Part shown: piece by piece, positions 33,556 to 42,288 of the stretch | Layout of the letters: the number at the start of each line of letters is the position of its first letter | Numbering within the stretch: the first letter of the stretch is position 1 | NCBI GenBank assembly: GCA_041488095.1 | Contig: JBGPOP010000015.1 | Coordinates: 42,195 to 106,194 of the forward strand | Direction: 5' to 3' | Origin: DASYPQ01 sp041488095 | Lineage (GTDB): Bacteria; Planctomycetota; UBA1135; GCA-002686595 | Length of the DNA stretch: 64,000 nt | Program-made: the position numbers and the translations under genes | Notes under the pieces: generated by a model | The model's input: only the letters and a program-made list of their open reading frames with translations | Databases searched by the model: none | What the model was told of the DNA's origin: nothing

Positions 33556-36044
33556 AGCCCGCGGCCAGCGTCCTCGAGGTGAATCTCGAGCGTCTCTTCG
33601 CCCGCGCGTACGCGCCCGTGCTGGCTTCGCCCACCTTCCGTGCACGTCTCCTGCGCACGCTCGAGCTCGGGATCGCCGGCCCGAAGCCGGGGCGGCAGGC
33701 GGTGCGCTGGCGTGTCGCGGCCGCGATGGTGGTCGGTCTGGGAACCGCGCTCCTCGCCTGGCGGCTCCTCCACGGCCCGGATGCGGTCGGAAGCGTCGAG
33801 AACCTGCTCGCCGCCGGACGACCCGTCGTGCGAGAGGGACCTGCGGGCGCCTGGCGGCCGATCTCCGACGACGAGATCCGCTCCGGGATCGAGCTCGGGC
33901 GGCCCACGCTCGAGCTCGCGACGCCGCGGGATTCCACCGCGCAGGTGCGCCTGGGCTCCGCCGGCCGTCTCGAAGCCCAGGCCGAGTCGCGGCTCTCGAT
34001 CGATTCGCCCGCACAGGGCGCGCTGGTCGTGGCCCTGGAGCGCGGCGCCATCGCGCTCGAACGCTACGCGGCCGGCGAAACGTGGCGCGTCTCGACCAGC
34101 GAGGGATCGATCCTGCTCGATCGGGGCGCGATCGAGATCGCCTGCCTCGAACTGCGAGGCTCGCGCGAGATGCGCGCGCGGCTGCGCTCGGGCGCGGCGG
34201 CGATCGACGGCGACCCGCGCACCGAGCTCGTTCCGGGCCGCGAGGTCTTGGTGCAGGGCGGGATGCTCGTGGTCGACCGCGGCCTCGATCCCTCCGTCCC
34301 GCAGCTTCCCGAGCGTTCGAGCGCCGGGACGACCGGTGTCTCCGAGCCCCAAGGCAGCGGGACCGCAGCGCCGGCGACGGCGTCGCTGCGCGGCAGCCTG
34401 GTCATGCCGGCCGAGGCGAAGCCACCCGACCTGTTCACCGTCGTCCTGTTGCGGCGCGAGCGGCTTCCCGAGGTCAGCCGGCCCGACCCTCGCATCTTCA
34501 GAGACACGCAGGGCTCCTTCGCGATCGACGGCCTGCGACCCGGCACCTGGTCGGTGTTCGTGCGCGCGGATGGCTTCGCGGTCTGGCAAACCCGTGATCT
34601 CGAGCTGCGGTCGGGCGGCGGCGCGACCGAGTTGCGCGCCGTCCTCGATACCGGACTCGCGATCCGCGGGCGCGTCATCGACCCCGACGGACGACCCGTC
34701 GAAGGCGCGATCGTGCTGTCCGAGGACGACACGCCCTCGCAGCTCCTGCCGCTCGGGCTCGACGCCCCGCCGCAGGGCTCGGCGGCCGCGACGAGCGACT
34801 CCGAAGGCGCGTTCGAGATCGCCCACCTGCGGCGCGGACGCCATCTCCTGCGCGCCACGCGGGCGGGGCTCGGAGCGGGCTGGTCGGAGCCGATCGACCT
34901 CTCCAAGGGTGATCCGCCCGAGAGCGTCGCGATCCGTCTCGCCCGGCCGGGCGCGGTCGAAGGCCAGGTCGCGCGGGACGACGGCGCGCCCTGGTCGGGG
35001 GCTTTCGTCGTGGCCAGCCTGCTCGACACGACCTTCGAGCACGCCTGCATGACGTACGGTCACGTGGCCGCCGACGCCGAGGGCCGCTTCGCGATCGAAG
35101 ACCTGCCGCCCGGCCTGTACGTCGTGCTCAACGTGTCCGAAGGCCGGGATCAGGGACCGACAGCGAGCCCGCGCGTGCAGCAGGTCCACATCGAGGCGGG
35201 CGTGCGGACGCGCGTCGACCTGCCGGGTGGATCGCAGGGGACCACGCTCGAGGGCACGCTGCTCGCGAGCGACGCAAGGCCGCTCGCCGGCTGTGACGTC
35301 ACGCTCGTACCGAAGCGGCGTCAGGGGGCCGACTGGAAGTCCACGCGCAGCCGCGAAGGTGGACGATTCGATTTCCCGAGCCTCTCGCCCGGAACGTACG
35401 CAGTCTACGTGGGCGAGTCCCTCGGCGCCGAGTTCGCCCTGCAGTGCGAGATCGAAGTGCCGGCTGTCCCCGTCTTCCGCTCCACCGTGCGGGCCGGCTT
35501 GTGCGCCCTGCGTGGCGGAGTTCTCGACGCCCGATCCGGTGCGGGACTGCCGGGCAGCGTGATCGTCCTCGAGGTCCAGACCGACGCGGGGTTCGTGTTC
35601 GCCGGCAAGAGCGTCGCCAGTGGCGAAGGTCTCTATGTCCTGCGCTTCCTGCCCGCGGGGAGCTACCGGATCACCGCCTATCCGACGACGGGCCGCTTCG
35701 GCCTGGAGACGGTCGGCGGCATCGAGATCGGCGCGAGCGACACGGAGACGGTCCGCGACTTCTCGCTGCATCCGGGAGCCGTCCTGGTCGTCAGGGTCGC
35801 CGACTCGACTGGCAAGCCGGTCGTCGGCGCCAGCGTGCGTTTCCTCGATGCGAACGACCTGGCCGTCGCGTTCAGCCCCGACGACGTCACCGACGCGAGC
35901 GGGACTCTGCGGGTGCAAGGCGTCAAGCCCGGGCGCTGGACCGTCCGCGCCTCGCGCGAGCGCTTCAAGCCCGCCTCGACCACGCTCGACCTGGTCGCCG
36001 AAGAGGAGCGCGCGGTCGAGATCATCCTTCCCTCCTCCGATTGA
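33552..36044 (+). CDS. FecR-like membrane protein with carboxypeptidase-regulatory repeats
   Basis: 830 aa. Residues 1-50 are cytoplasmic and could bind the sigma factor. One membrane helix follows (AAAMVVGLGTALLAWRLL), then a FecR-type beta domain (RVSTSEGSILLDRGAIEI, LRSGAAAIDGDPRTELVPG). The remainder is a chain of about six carboxypeptidase-D-regulatory-like beta-sandwich repeats, each around 90 residues, with the signature GxVxDxxGxPVxGAxV (for example IRGRVIDPDGRPVEGAIV and VRVADSTGKPVVGASV). It probably acts as an anti-sigma or sensor for the ECF factor, with a large periplasmic sensing arm. The repeat fusion to FecR is uncommon outside Planctomycetota-like genomes as far as I know. 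Confidence 0.82.
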   Translation: MKPAASVLEVNLERLFARAYAPVLASPTFRARLLRTLELGIAGPKPGRQAVRWRVAAAMVVGLGTALLAWRLLHGPDAVGSVENLLAAGRPVVREGPAGAWRPISDDEIRSGIELGRPTLELATPRDSTAQVRLGSAGRLEAQAESRLSIDSPAQGALVVALERGAIALERYAAGETWRVSTSEGSILLDRGAIEIACLELRGSREMRARLRSGAAAIDGDPRTELVPGREVLVQGGMLVVDRGLDPSVPQLPERSSAGTTGVSEPQGSGTAAPATASLRGSLVMPAEAKPPDLFTVVLLRRERLPEVSRPDPRIFRDTQGSFAIDGLRPGTWSVFVRADGFAVWQTRDLELRSGGGATELRAVLDTGLAIRGRVIDPDGRPVEGAIVLSEDDTPSQLLPLGLDAPPQGSAAATSDSEGAFEIAHLRRGRHLLRATRAGLGAGWSEPIDLSKGDPPESVAIRLARPGAVEGQVARDDGAPWSGAFVVASLLDTTFEHACMTYGHVAADAEGRFAIEDLPPGLYVVLNVSEGRDQGPTASPRVQQVHIEAGVRTRVDLPGGSQGTTLEGTLLASDARPLAGCDVTLVPKRRQGADWKSTRSREGGRFDFPSLSPGTYAVYVGESLGAEFALQCEIEVPAVPVFRSTVRAGLCALRGGVLDARSGAGLPGSVIVLEVQTDAGFVFAGKSVASGEGLYVLRFLPAGSYRITAYPTTGRFGLETVGGIEIGASDTETVRDFSLHPGAVLVVRVADSTGKPVVGASVRFLDANDLAVAFSPDDVTDASGTLRVQGVKPGRWTVRASRERFKPASTTLDLVAEEERAVEIILPSSD

Positions 36045-36060
36045 CCTCATCGAGCCAACC

Positions 36061-36972
36061 ATGAAGCCCATCCTCGTCCTCGCCATCGCCGTGCTCGCCT
36101 CTGCCGCCACGAGCCTGGCTGTCGTCCACCTCGTTCAGTCCACGTGCGTCCAGGCGAGCGCCGCCCCGGCCGCGACAGCCGAGGACGTCGCGCGCCTCTC
36201 CCAGATGCTGGCGGACGGGCAGGCGCGGGAGGCGTCGCTCGCCAAGAGCGTCGAAGACCTCCGCGCCGAATTCCTGTCGCGGCCGCGCGAAGACTCGCGC
36301 GTGCCCGTCGGCGACATCGAGAGCGCGGTCGCCCGGGCGCTGAAGGAGCAGGGAGACTCCGCCGCGCTCGAGGCCTCCCGCGTCCAATCGAAGGACTCCA
36401 AGCCGGGGAAATTCGACGCCCACGCCGCTTTCCAGGACCTGCTGGTCCCGGGTCTGTCGCGCGAGGATGCGCGCGAGAAGTGGAAGGCGATCGATGCGGC
36501 CGGAGGGGTCGATGAGGTGCTCGCCCTGTTCGAGCAATATGCGCGGGAGCATCCCGAGAGCGCCGGAGCCCAGGTCGAGCTCGGCGGGGCCTACCTCCAG
36601 AAGGTGTTCAAGGCCGGCAATGGACCCGAGGCGGGCGTGTGGGCGACCAAGGCGGACAAGGCCTTCGACGGTGCGCTCTCGATCGACGACCACAGCTGGG
36701 ATGCGCGCTTCTCGAAGGCCGTCAGCCTCTCCTTCTGGCCCCCGGTGTTCGGCAAGCAGACCGAGGCCATCAAGCACTTCGAGATCCTGGCCGAGCAACA
36801 GGCCCAGGCTCCGCCCGAGCCGCGGTTCGCTCAGACCTGGCTCCTCCTCGGGAACCTCTACCAGCAGCTCGGCAATCCCAACCAGGCGCTGGCCACCTGG
36901 CAGAAGGGCCTGTCCCTCTTCCCCGACAACGCGCAGATCCAGAAGCAGATCGCGAACGCGCAGGGACACTGA
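36061..36972 (+). CDS. Membrane-anchored TPR protein
   Basis: 303 aa. An N-terminal hydrophobic anchor or signal (ILVLAIAVLASAATSLAVVHLV) is followed by a helical stretch and then TPR-like units (AQVELGGAYLQKVFKAG, QTWLLLGNLYQQLGNPNQALATWQKGLSLFPDNAQI). It lies 16 bp behind the FecR-like gene, so the three form one operon. It may assemble or stabilise the sensor complex in the periplasm. The terminal TPR is clear; the earlier ones are degenerate. Confidence 0.78.
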   Translation: MKPILVLAIAVLASAATSLAVVHLVQSTCVQASAAPAATAEDVARLSQMLADGQAREASLAKSVEDLRAEFLSRPREDSRVPVGDIESAVARALKEQGDSAALEASRVQSKDSKPGKFDAHAAFQDLLVPGLSREDAREKWKAIDAAGGVDEVLALFEQYAREHPESAGAQVELGGAYLQKVFKAGNGPEAGVWATKADKAFDGALSIDDHSWDARFSKAVSLSFWPPVFGKQTEAIKHFEILAEQQAQAPPEPRFAQTWLLLGNLYQQLGNPNQALATWQKGLSLFPDNAQIQKQIANAQGH

Positions 36973-36997
36973 CTCCCGGGTCCGGATCCCGGGCGCC

Positions 36998-37552
36998 CTA
37001 CCCTCGGCCCTTCGGGGCGTTCAGCCGCTTCTCGCCCTCGACCAGCTCCGCCAGGGGCGGCACTCCCATGGCCCGACGTTCCGCGTCCGTGGTCGTGGGA
37101 TCGACGGAGTACAGACGCCAGGCCTGCAGCACGGGAACCCACTCGTACTGCGTGCCGTAGCGCTGGGGCAGATGGCGTTTCACGAGCTGCTTGTCGGCCG
37201 CTTCCGCCGCGACGCGGGAGCCGAGCTTCTCGCCGCTCGCGACCGCCTCCAGCGCGAGTCGTTCGGCGAGCGCGAGGTTCTCCGGGTCATCCGTCTCGAC
37301 CAGCAGCACGGCACTCTCGAATCGATCCCTGGCGCTCTTCACCTCGCCCTTCGCCACCATCTCGCGCACGTCCGTCGCGCGCGCGGCGTTGCGCTCGGAG
37401 AGCTTCGCGGCGGGCATCGCATCCGACCCCGATCGCCCGACGTCGGCCTGGAGCGCCGCATACATGCGCCCGATGCGCCCGGAGGTCGAGGAGCAGGCCG
37501 AGGCGAGCGCGACGGCGAGCAGCAGGGCGACAGATCTGGGGAGTGCGTTCAT
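36998..37552 (-). CDS. Hypothetical lipoprotein
   Basis: 184 aa. The lipobox LAVALASACSS predicts lipid attachment. A long helical region follows (LSERNAARATDVREMVAKGE, SARDRFESAVLLVETDDPENLALAERLALEAV), which reads like a TPR-type repeat. The C-terminal third has GTQYEWVPVLQAWRLYSVDPTTTDAERRAMGVPPL. This contains the pattern of a small DUF seen in lipoproteins that describe tetratricopeptide-like counts, but I do not recognise the family with certainty. It converges with the TPR gene (25 bp between stops). Confidence 0.65.
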   Translation of the reverse strand: MNALPRSVALLLAVALASACSSTSGRIGRMYAALQADVGRSGSDAMPAAKLSERNAARATDVREMVAKGEVKSARDRFESAVLLVETDDPENLALAERLALEAVASGEKLGSRVAAEAADKQLVKRHLPQRYGTQYEWVPVLQAWRLYSVDPTTTDAERRAMGVPPLAELVEGEKRLNAPKGRG

Positions 37553-37593
37553 CGTGTCGGGTCCCGATCATCCTCGGCCCGCGCGGGCCGCGT

Positions 37594-37941
37594 TCAAACT
37601 TCGTCCTCTTCGCCTCGGCTCCACTCGGCGCGATGGCCTTCGCAGCGCAGCTCGACGACGAGCGAGCCGCCGTCGTCGGCCACCTCGAAGCCCAGGACGC
37701 CGAGGCGGCGTCCCTCGGGACCGCGGAGCCACTGCTCCACCTTGGGCCGCAGGATCGGCTGCTGACGCAGGTTCCCCCAGCCCTTGCCGGTGATGATCTT
37801 CAAACGGTCCATCCGGCGCACCCGGCAGGCGTGGATTTCCTGAGAGACACGGCGCAGAGCCTCCTCCGGTCGCAGCCCGTGCAGATCGACCTGTGCGGGG
37901 GGATCTTCCGCGGGTTCCCCGCGCTCGTGGACTCGCGCCAT
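37594..37941 (-). CDS. Smr-domain protein
   Basis: 115 aa. The Smr core is clear: VDLHGLRPEEALRRVSQEI (with the conserved LHG), then LKIITGKGWGN (the GKG loop), and a short C-terminal helix and strand. Smr domains, alone or at the end of MutS2, cut or bind nucleic acid. The small size suggests a stand-alone Smr protein. The lipoprotein gene lies 41 bp downstream on the same strand and may share its transcript; a functional link is not evident. Confidence 0.85.
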   Translation of the reverse strand: MARVHERGEPAEDPPAQVDLHGLRPEEALRRVSQEIHACRVRRMDRLKIITGKGWGNLRQQPILRPKVEQWLRGPEGRRLGVLGFEVADDGGSLVVELRCEGHRAEWSRGEEDEV

Positions 37942-38078
37942 GCCCCCATTTTATGATCTCTGAACCTCGCGGCGACGCAGACTAGCGTAGACTGAGGTTC
38001 GAAATGGGGGTTCCACGAGCCCCCGGCATCACCAGCCACCCTTCGCCGGCCTGCCGGCCGCATCCAAGGAGACCTCCA

Positions 38079-38288
38079 TTGAAGAACCTCGTCCTGGGCA
38101 TCGCCCTCGTCAGTTTCGCCTTCGGCTGTAAGTCCAACAAGAACGCCTCCGTCTCGGACCCCGCGGCAGCCAACATGCCCAAGGCCGCGTGCTGCGCGGA
38201 CAAGGCCCAGTGCACCGAGGCCCAGAAGGCCCAGTGCCAGGACAAGAAGGCCTGCTGCCAGCAGGCCGCCGTGAAGCCGCAGAACTGA
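38079..38288 (+). CDS. Small Cys-rich lipoprotein
   Basis: 69 aa from a TTG preceded by AAGGAGA at good spacing. A short signal ends in the lipobox VSFAFGC, giving lipid attachment at Cys 17. The mature peptide has six more Cys in a symmetrical pattern: ACCADKAQC, then KAQC and KACCQQA. Such CC...C...CC spacing suggests metal binding or thiol redox, but I recognise no named family. A 15-bp terminator hairpin follows 22 bp after the stop, so it is a single-gene transcript. Proteins of this size and start codon are often missed by gene callers. Confidence 0.65.
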   Translation: MKNLVLGIALVSFAFGCKSNKNASVSDPAAANMPKAACCADKAQCTEAQKAQCQDKKACCQQAAVKPQN

Positions 38289-38310
38289 GATCGGCAAGGG
38301 CTCTGGAATC

Positions 38311-38350
38311 CGAGGCCGGTGCGGAGCACTTCCGCACCGGCCTCGTTCTT
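38311..38350 (+). terminator. Rho-independent terminator after the Cys-rich lipoprotein
   Basis: A 15-bp perfect stem (CGAGGCCGGTGCGGA, loop GCACT, then the complement to 38345) is followed by TTCTT. It is the most convincing intrinsic terminator in the window and may also limit read-through into the convergent FKBP genes. Confidence 0.75.
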
Positions 38351-38371
38351 CGTGCCGGGCGCCCGGCGTGC

Positions 38372-38839
38372 TCAGCGTTGAGCCGCACCGCCCGGACCCT
38401 TGACCTCGAGCGCGAGGACCTCGATGACCAGGGTTGCGTTCGGTGGGATCATGCCCTCGACGCCAGCCGAGCCATAGGCGAGCCGCGGCGGCACGGCCAG
38501 GCGGCGGCGGCCCTGGGGCTGGATGCCGATCAGGCCTTCGTCCCAGGCCTTGAGCGGCGCCGAGCCCAGCACCACCGTGATCGCCACTCCGCGGTCGTAC
38601 GTCGAGTCGACGCGCTTGCCGTCCTCGAGCCAGACGGTGTACTCGAACGTCACCTCGTCGCCCGGCCGGGCCGCGGGGCCCTGTCCGACGAAGAGCTCCT
38701 CGTATTCGAGACCCGAGGTCGTGCTCACCTTGGTGTGGTGCATCGGCAGAGGGCGCGGCTCCAGGCCGATCTGGGCGCAGCTCCCGAGCACGAGGAGCGG
38801 CGCGAAAAGCAGCGGAGCGAGGAGGGGAGCGCGGTTCAT
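38372..38839 (-). CDS. FKBP-type peptidyl-prolyl isomerase, lipoprotein
   Basis: 155 aa. Lipobox LLVLGSC. An FKBP domain covers residues 40-150: SGLEYEELFVGQGPAARPGDEVTFEYTVWLEDGKRVDSTYDRG, WDEGLIGIQPQGRRRLAVPPRLAYG, and IPPNATLVIEVLAL. The core aromatic pocket residues (Tyr, Trp, Tyr, Phe-type positions) are mostly kept. Its ATG overlaps the stop of the upstream FKBP-like gene, so the two are coupled. It probably assists folding of exported proteins in the periplasm. Confidence 0.88.
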   Translation of the reverse strand: MNRAPLLAPLLFAPLLVLGSCAQIGLEPRPLPMHHTKVSTTSGLEYEELFVGQGPAARPGDEVTFEYTVWLEDGKRVDSTYDRGVAITVVLGSAPLKAWDEGLIGIQPQGRRRLAVPPRLAYGSAGVEGMIPPNATLVIEVLALEVKGPGGAAQR

Positions 38840-39294
38840 GGACGCACTCCGAGGACTTCGACCTCGAAGACCAGCGTGGCGTCGGCGGGCACGCTGGAAC
38901 CCGGGCACCCGTCCTTGCCGTAGGCGAGCGCGGGCGGCAACTCGAGCTTCGCCAGGGTTCCGACCTTGAGCCCTTCCACGCCGCGCGAGAGTCCCGGCAG
39001 GACGCCGGGCCCACCCAGGCGCATCCGACAGGGCACGTCCCAACCGCGGGTGGACGCGATCGGCTGCTCGGCATCCTTGACGCGCATCTCGTAGGCGAGC
39101 GTGACCTCGTCGCCGATGCGAGCGACAGGACCGTCGCCGTCCTTCGTGATCTCGACCAGGCAGCCTTCGCCCTTGTCGATCGTGCGCGGGACCGACGCTG
39201 CGGGCGGCTGCGCCGGAGTCTCAGGCTGGGGATGTCTCCTGCAGGCGGCGATCGCAAGCGCGCAGAAGACGACGGCACACCTCGCGGCGATCAC
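38836..39294 (-). CDS. FKBP-type peptidyl-prolyl isomerase, lipoprotein, second copy
   Basis: 152 aa from GTG 39294, which gives a signal with lipobox ALAIAAC; an ATG at 39330 would only lengthen the N-region. The FKBP fold is present: VEITKDGDGPVARIGDEVTLAYEMRV, LPGLSRGVEGLKVGTLAKLELPPALAYG and VPADATLVFEVEVLGV. It has an added pair of Cys (WDVPCRMRL and KDGCPGSS) that could form a disulfide in the periplasm. It overlaps the next isomerase gene by 4 bp (ATGA). The two copies diverge, so the duplication is old. Confidence 0.85.
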   Translation of the reverse strand: MIAARCAVVFCALAIAACRRHPQPETPAQPPAASVPRTIDKGEGCLVEITKDGDGPVARIGDEVTLAYEMRVKDAEQPIASTRGWDVPCRMRLGGPGVLPGLSRGVEGLKVGTLAKLELPPALAYGKDGCPGSSVPADATLVFEVEVLGVRP

Positions 39295-39378
39295 TCGGGA
39301 AAGGTAACGGAAGGGCGGCCTCCACGGCAACGAACCTGGGGAGCGCAGCCCCGCGGCGGAAGCCTGGAGCCGCGGCGC

Positions 39379-40329
39379 TCAGGTCGAGAGCACCGCCGCG
39401 ATGCAGGCGACCTCGACGATGTCTTCCGCCTTGCAACCGCGCGAGAGATCCATGAACGGATGCTGGAGGCCCTGGACCAGAGGCCCGAGCGCGGTGGCGC
39501 CGGCGAGGCGCTCGACGAGCTTGTAGGCGATGTTGCCCGAGTCGAGGTCGGGGAAGATCAGCACGTTGGCCCTGCCTGCGAGCGGGGAGCCGGGCGCCTT
39601 GCGCTCGGCGACGGCGGGCACGATCGCCGCGTCGACCTGCAGCTCGCCGTCGCAGGTGAGCTCGCTCGCGCGTGCGCGCAGGAGCTCGGTAGCCTTGCGC
39701 ATCTTGTCGACGCGGGGGTGGTCGGCCGAGCCCTTGGTCGAGAACGAGAGCAGCGCCACGCGCGGCGCTTCGCCGACGAGCCTGCGGTGGGTCTCCGCGG
39801 ATGCCACCGCGATGTCGACGAGCTGCTCGGCCGTCGGATCGGGAACCACTCCGCAGTCGGCGAAAGTGAGTGCGTGATCCGCGAGGACCATCAGGAAACA
39901 GGAGGAGAGCGTCTGGATGCCCCGCGCGAGACCGACGATGTGGAGGCCGGAGCGCAGGACCTCCGCCGTCTTGGCTTCGCTGCCGCTGACGCCGGCGTGG
40001 CAGTCGCCGCTGCGCACGAGGAACGCGCCGAAGACGATCGGGTCGAGGACGCGCCGCAGGGCCTCCTCGCGCGTCATGCCCTTGGCCTGGCGCAGCTCGA
40101 AGAGCTCCTCGGCGAATCTCCTCGCGCGCGCGTCGCGGCCCGGCGAGACCACCTCGACGCCGGCGGGCGGCGTCCCGAGGCTGCCCGTGTCGACCAGGAC
40201 CGGCCTGCACAGCTTCTTCGCCGCGAGCGTCGCCGCCGCCTGGCGCACGCGCGGGTCCTGCGACTCGGGCAGCACGATGCGCCTCCCCAGGCGGCGGGAC
40301 TTCTCCTGGATCTCGAGGAGCAGGTTCAT
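39379..40329 (-). CDS. pta: Phosphate acetyltransferase
   Basis: 316 aa, the normal length for the short, single-domain Pta or phosphotransbutyrylase group. Typical motifs: RRIVLPESQDPRVRQAA at the start, DPIVFGAFLVRSGDCHAGVSGS, LADCGVVPDP-type residues in FADCGVVPDPTAEQLVDIA, VALLSFSTKGSA, and the closing ANVLIFPDLDSGNIAYKLVERLAGA. It interconverts acetyl-CoA and acetyl phosphate. No ackA lies next to it. The ATG overlaps the stop of the AtuA-like small gene, so it belongs to that operon, and a longer acyl group as substrate is possible. Confidence 0.9.
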   Translation of the reverse strand: MNLLLEIQEKSRRLGRRIVLPESQDPRVRQAAATLAAKKLCRPVLVDTGSLGTPPAGVEVVSPGRDARARRFAEELFELRQAKGMTREEALRRVLDPIVFGAFLVRSGDCHAGVSGSEAKTAEVLRSGLHIVGLARGIQTLSSCFLMVLADHALTFADCGVVPDPTAEQLVDIAVASAETHRRLVGEAPRVALLSFSTKGSADHPRVDKMRKATELLRARASELTCDGELQVDAAIVPAVAERKAPGSPLAGRANVLIFPDLDSGNIAYKLVERLAGATALGPLVQGLQHPFMDLSRGCKAEDIVEVACIAAVLST

Positions 40330-40673
40330 GGGGCAGGCGTGCGATCGATCACGCTCTGGGGCACGTCGATCTCCATCCTCAGCACCGCGAGGCCGTGCGT
40401 CTTGCCCTGCGCGTCCGTGCGGAGCGACGCCGAGCCTCCGCCGCCCAGGCTGTCCTCGAGGACGAAGTTCAGGAGGCGCAGGTTGTCGGCTTCGTAGCGC
40501 TTCACGCCCCCCGAATTGATCCCGGCCATGTGGCTGCGCACTCTCCCCGCATCGAGGTGCTCTTTCAGGAAGGCGAAGGCCGCGTCCGAGCGGGCGATCA
40601 CGCCGACGTTGGAGCCTGCGCCCTTGTCGCCGGAACGGGCCGTGGCGATGCGAACCAGAAGGACGAGCGGCAT
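40326..40673 (-). CDS. AtuA-like C-terminal domain protein (stand-alone)
   Basis: 115 aa. It starts VLLVRIATARSGDKGAGSNVGVIAR and ends near VDVPQ-type residues (RMEIDVPQSVIDRT), the pattern of the ferredoxin-fold-like C-terminal domain of AtuA, which is fused to the large DUF1446 domain in Pseudomonas acyclic-terpene utilisation. Here the two domains are separate genes, 8 bp apart. The small one likely forms a complex with the large one. It overlaps pta by 4 bp. Confidence 0.8.
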   Translation of the reverse strand: MPLVLLVRIATARSGDKGAGSNVGVIARSDAAFAFLKEHLDAGRVRSHMAGINSGGVKRYEADNLRLLNFVLEDSLGGGGSASLRTDAQGKTHGLAVLRMEIDVPQSVIDRTPAP

Positions 40674-40681
40674 GAGACGAC

Positions 40682-42055
40682 TCAGGACCTCACGACCTCG
40701 ACGCGGGTCGAGATCTTCTCCTTGCGCACGAGCGCCGGCCAGAAGCCGATGATCTCGGTCGCCTTGGGGCGCCCGCCGGCGAAACCGGTGACGCCGGGCG
40801 GGCCGCTCGTCACCAGCGGGACGAGCTCCATGCCGAAGCGGTCGACCTTCTCCCGGTCGGAACCCTTGACGCCCATGCGCAGCACGACCTCGGACGGGGC
40901 GCCGGCCTCCCTGACGACGATGCCGGCGTGGCACACGTTGGCGCCGAGGAATTCGACCAGCTTCTCCTCGGGCGCGTACTCGCAGCCGTCCATCGCCAGG
41001 CGCTTCCACACGATGTCGGCGCAGAGCCTGGCCTTCTCCAGCGCGTCCGGTCCGCTGATGGTGAGCTGTCCGGTCGCCTTCCAGCCGTCCTCGTGGCTGA
41101 TCGAGACCTTGTAGGTGTCCGTCGGCGGACGGCCGCGAACTCCGAGGATGCGCACGCGGTCCCGGCCGTCCGCCTCCATGCGGAAGCTGGTGAAGTCGGC
41201 GCTGACGTCCGGGCCGAGGTAGGCGCGCGGGTCGCCCATCTCGTAGGCGAGCTGGTGAGCGACCGCGTTCTCGTCGACGATCCCGCCGGTGCCCTCGTGC
41301 TTGGTGATCGCGAAGGAACCGTCGGCGCGCGCCTCGACGATCGGGTATCCGATCCGCGCCATGTCGGGAACCCTCCTCCAGTCCGTGAGGTTGCCGCCCG
41401 TGCACTGCGCTCCGCACTCGACGATGTGTCCCGCGACCGTGCCCGCGGCCAGGAGGTCGTGGTCGCCACGTTGCCAGCCGAACTCGTGGATCAGGGGCCC
41501 GAGGACGAGGCCCGGGTCCGTGCTCCGCCCGGTGATCACGATCTGCGCGCCCCGGTCGAGGGCTTCGGCGATCGGGAAGGCGGAGAGGTACACGTTGGCG
41601 CTCGTGACGCGGTCGCGGACGCGAGCGAGCGGTTCGCCCGTGTCCATGTTGCAGAACTCCTCTCCCTCGGCGATCAGCTCGTCGAGGCGCGGAAGGATGT
41701 CGTCTCCCTCGACGATGCCGACGCCGATGCCCTGGAATCCGTGCTTCCTGATCACCTTCATCACGGACTGCATGCACGCGCGAGGGTTGACGCCTCCGGC
41801 GTTGGCGACGACCTTGATGTCCCGCTTCACCAGGTCGGGCAGGACCCGGTCGATCATCTCGACGAAATCGGTCGCGTAGCCGGCCTCGGGATTTCGCGAG
41901 CGCAGCTTCTGCAGGATGCTCATCGTGACCTCGGCGAGGTAGTCGAGCGTCAAATAGTCGAGCGGACCCTCACGCACGAGGCGCACCGGACCGAGGATCG
42001 AATCGCCCCAGAAACCCTGGCCGTTCCCGACCAGGACCTTGTCCCTGCGAGGCAT
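40682..42055 (-). CDS. DUF1446 / AtuA-like acyl-CoA metabolism protein
   Basis: 457 aa from ATG 42055. The family pattern is clear: VLVGNGQGFWGDS near the N-terminus, VVANAGGVNPRACMQ, GIGVGIVEGDDILP, IVITGRSTDPGLVLGPLIHEFGW, HIVECGAQCTGGNLTDWRRVPD and GTGGIVDENAVAHQLAYEMGDP. In Pseudomonas, AtuA belongs to acyclic terpene and leucine-like degradation; elsewhere the family is found in acyl-CoA and hydroxy-acid pathways. With the small AtuA domain and Pta it suggests catabolism of a branched or hydroxy acid to an acyl phosphate. The reaction is not known. Confidence 0.85.
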   Translation of the reverse strand: MPRRDKVLVGNGQGFWGDSILGPVRLVREGPLDYLTLDYLAEVTMSILQKLRSRNPEAGYATDFVEMIDRVLPDLVKRDIKVVANAGGVNPRACMQSVMKVIRKHGFQGIGVGIVEGDDILPRLDELIAEGEEFCNMDTGEPLARVRDRVTSANVYLSAFPIAEALDRGAQIVITGRSTDPGLVLGPLIHEFGWQRGDHDLLAAGTVAGHIVECGAQCTGGNLTDWRRVPDMARIGYPIVEARADGSFAITKHEGTGGIVDENAVAHQLAYEMGDPRAYLGPDVSADFTSFRMEADGRDRVRILGVRGRPPTDTYKVSISHEDGWKATGQLTISGPDALEKARLCADIVWKRLAMDGCEYAPEEKLVEFLGANVCHAGIVVREAGAPSEVVLRMGVKGSDREKVDRFGMELVPLVTSGPPGVTGFAGGRPKATEIIGFWPALVRKEKISTRVEVVRS

Positions 42056-42288
42056 GGCGGGGCGGTAGTCTAGTGCCCGCGCAGGGGAGCACAACCGCGG
42101 GCGTCACACCCTGGCCCGATCCCCGTGGAGAGCCGGCCCCTTCAGCTCGCGCATTCCGCTCTCGATCTGCACAGCCCCGGCCGAAACCACAGGAGGGCCT
42201 CAAGATCGCGTGCGAGGGTCCCGATAGAACGATTCGACGTCGCGGAATCCTCGAACTTCCGCTCGCTCGCAGTCCCCCGGACACCCGC

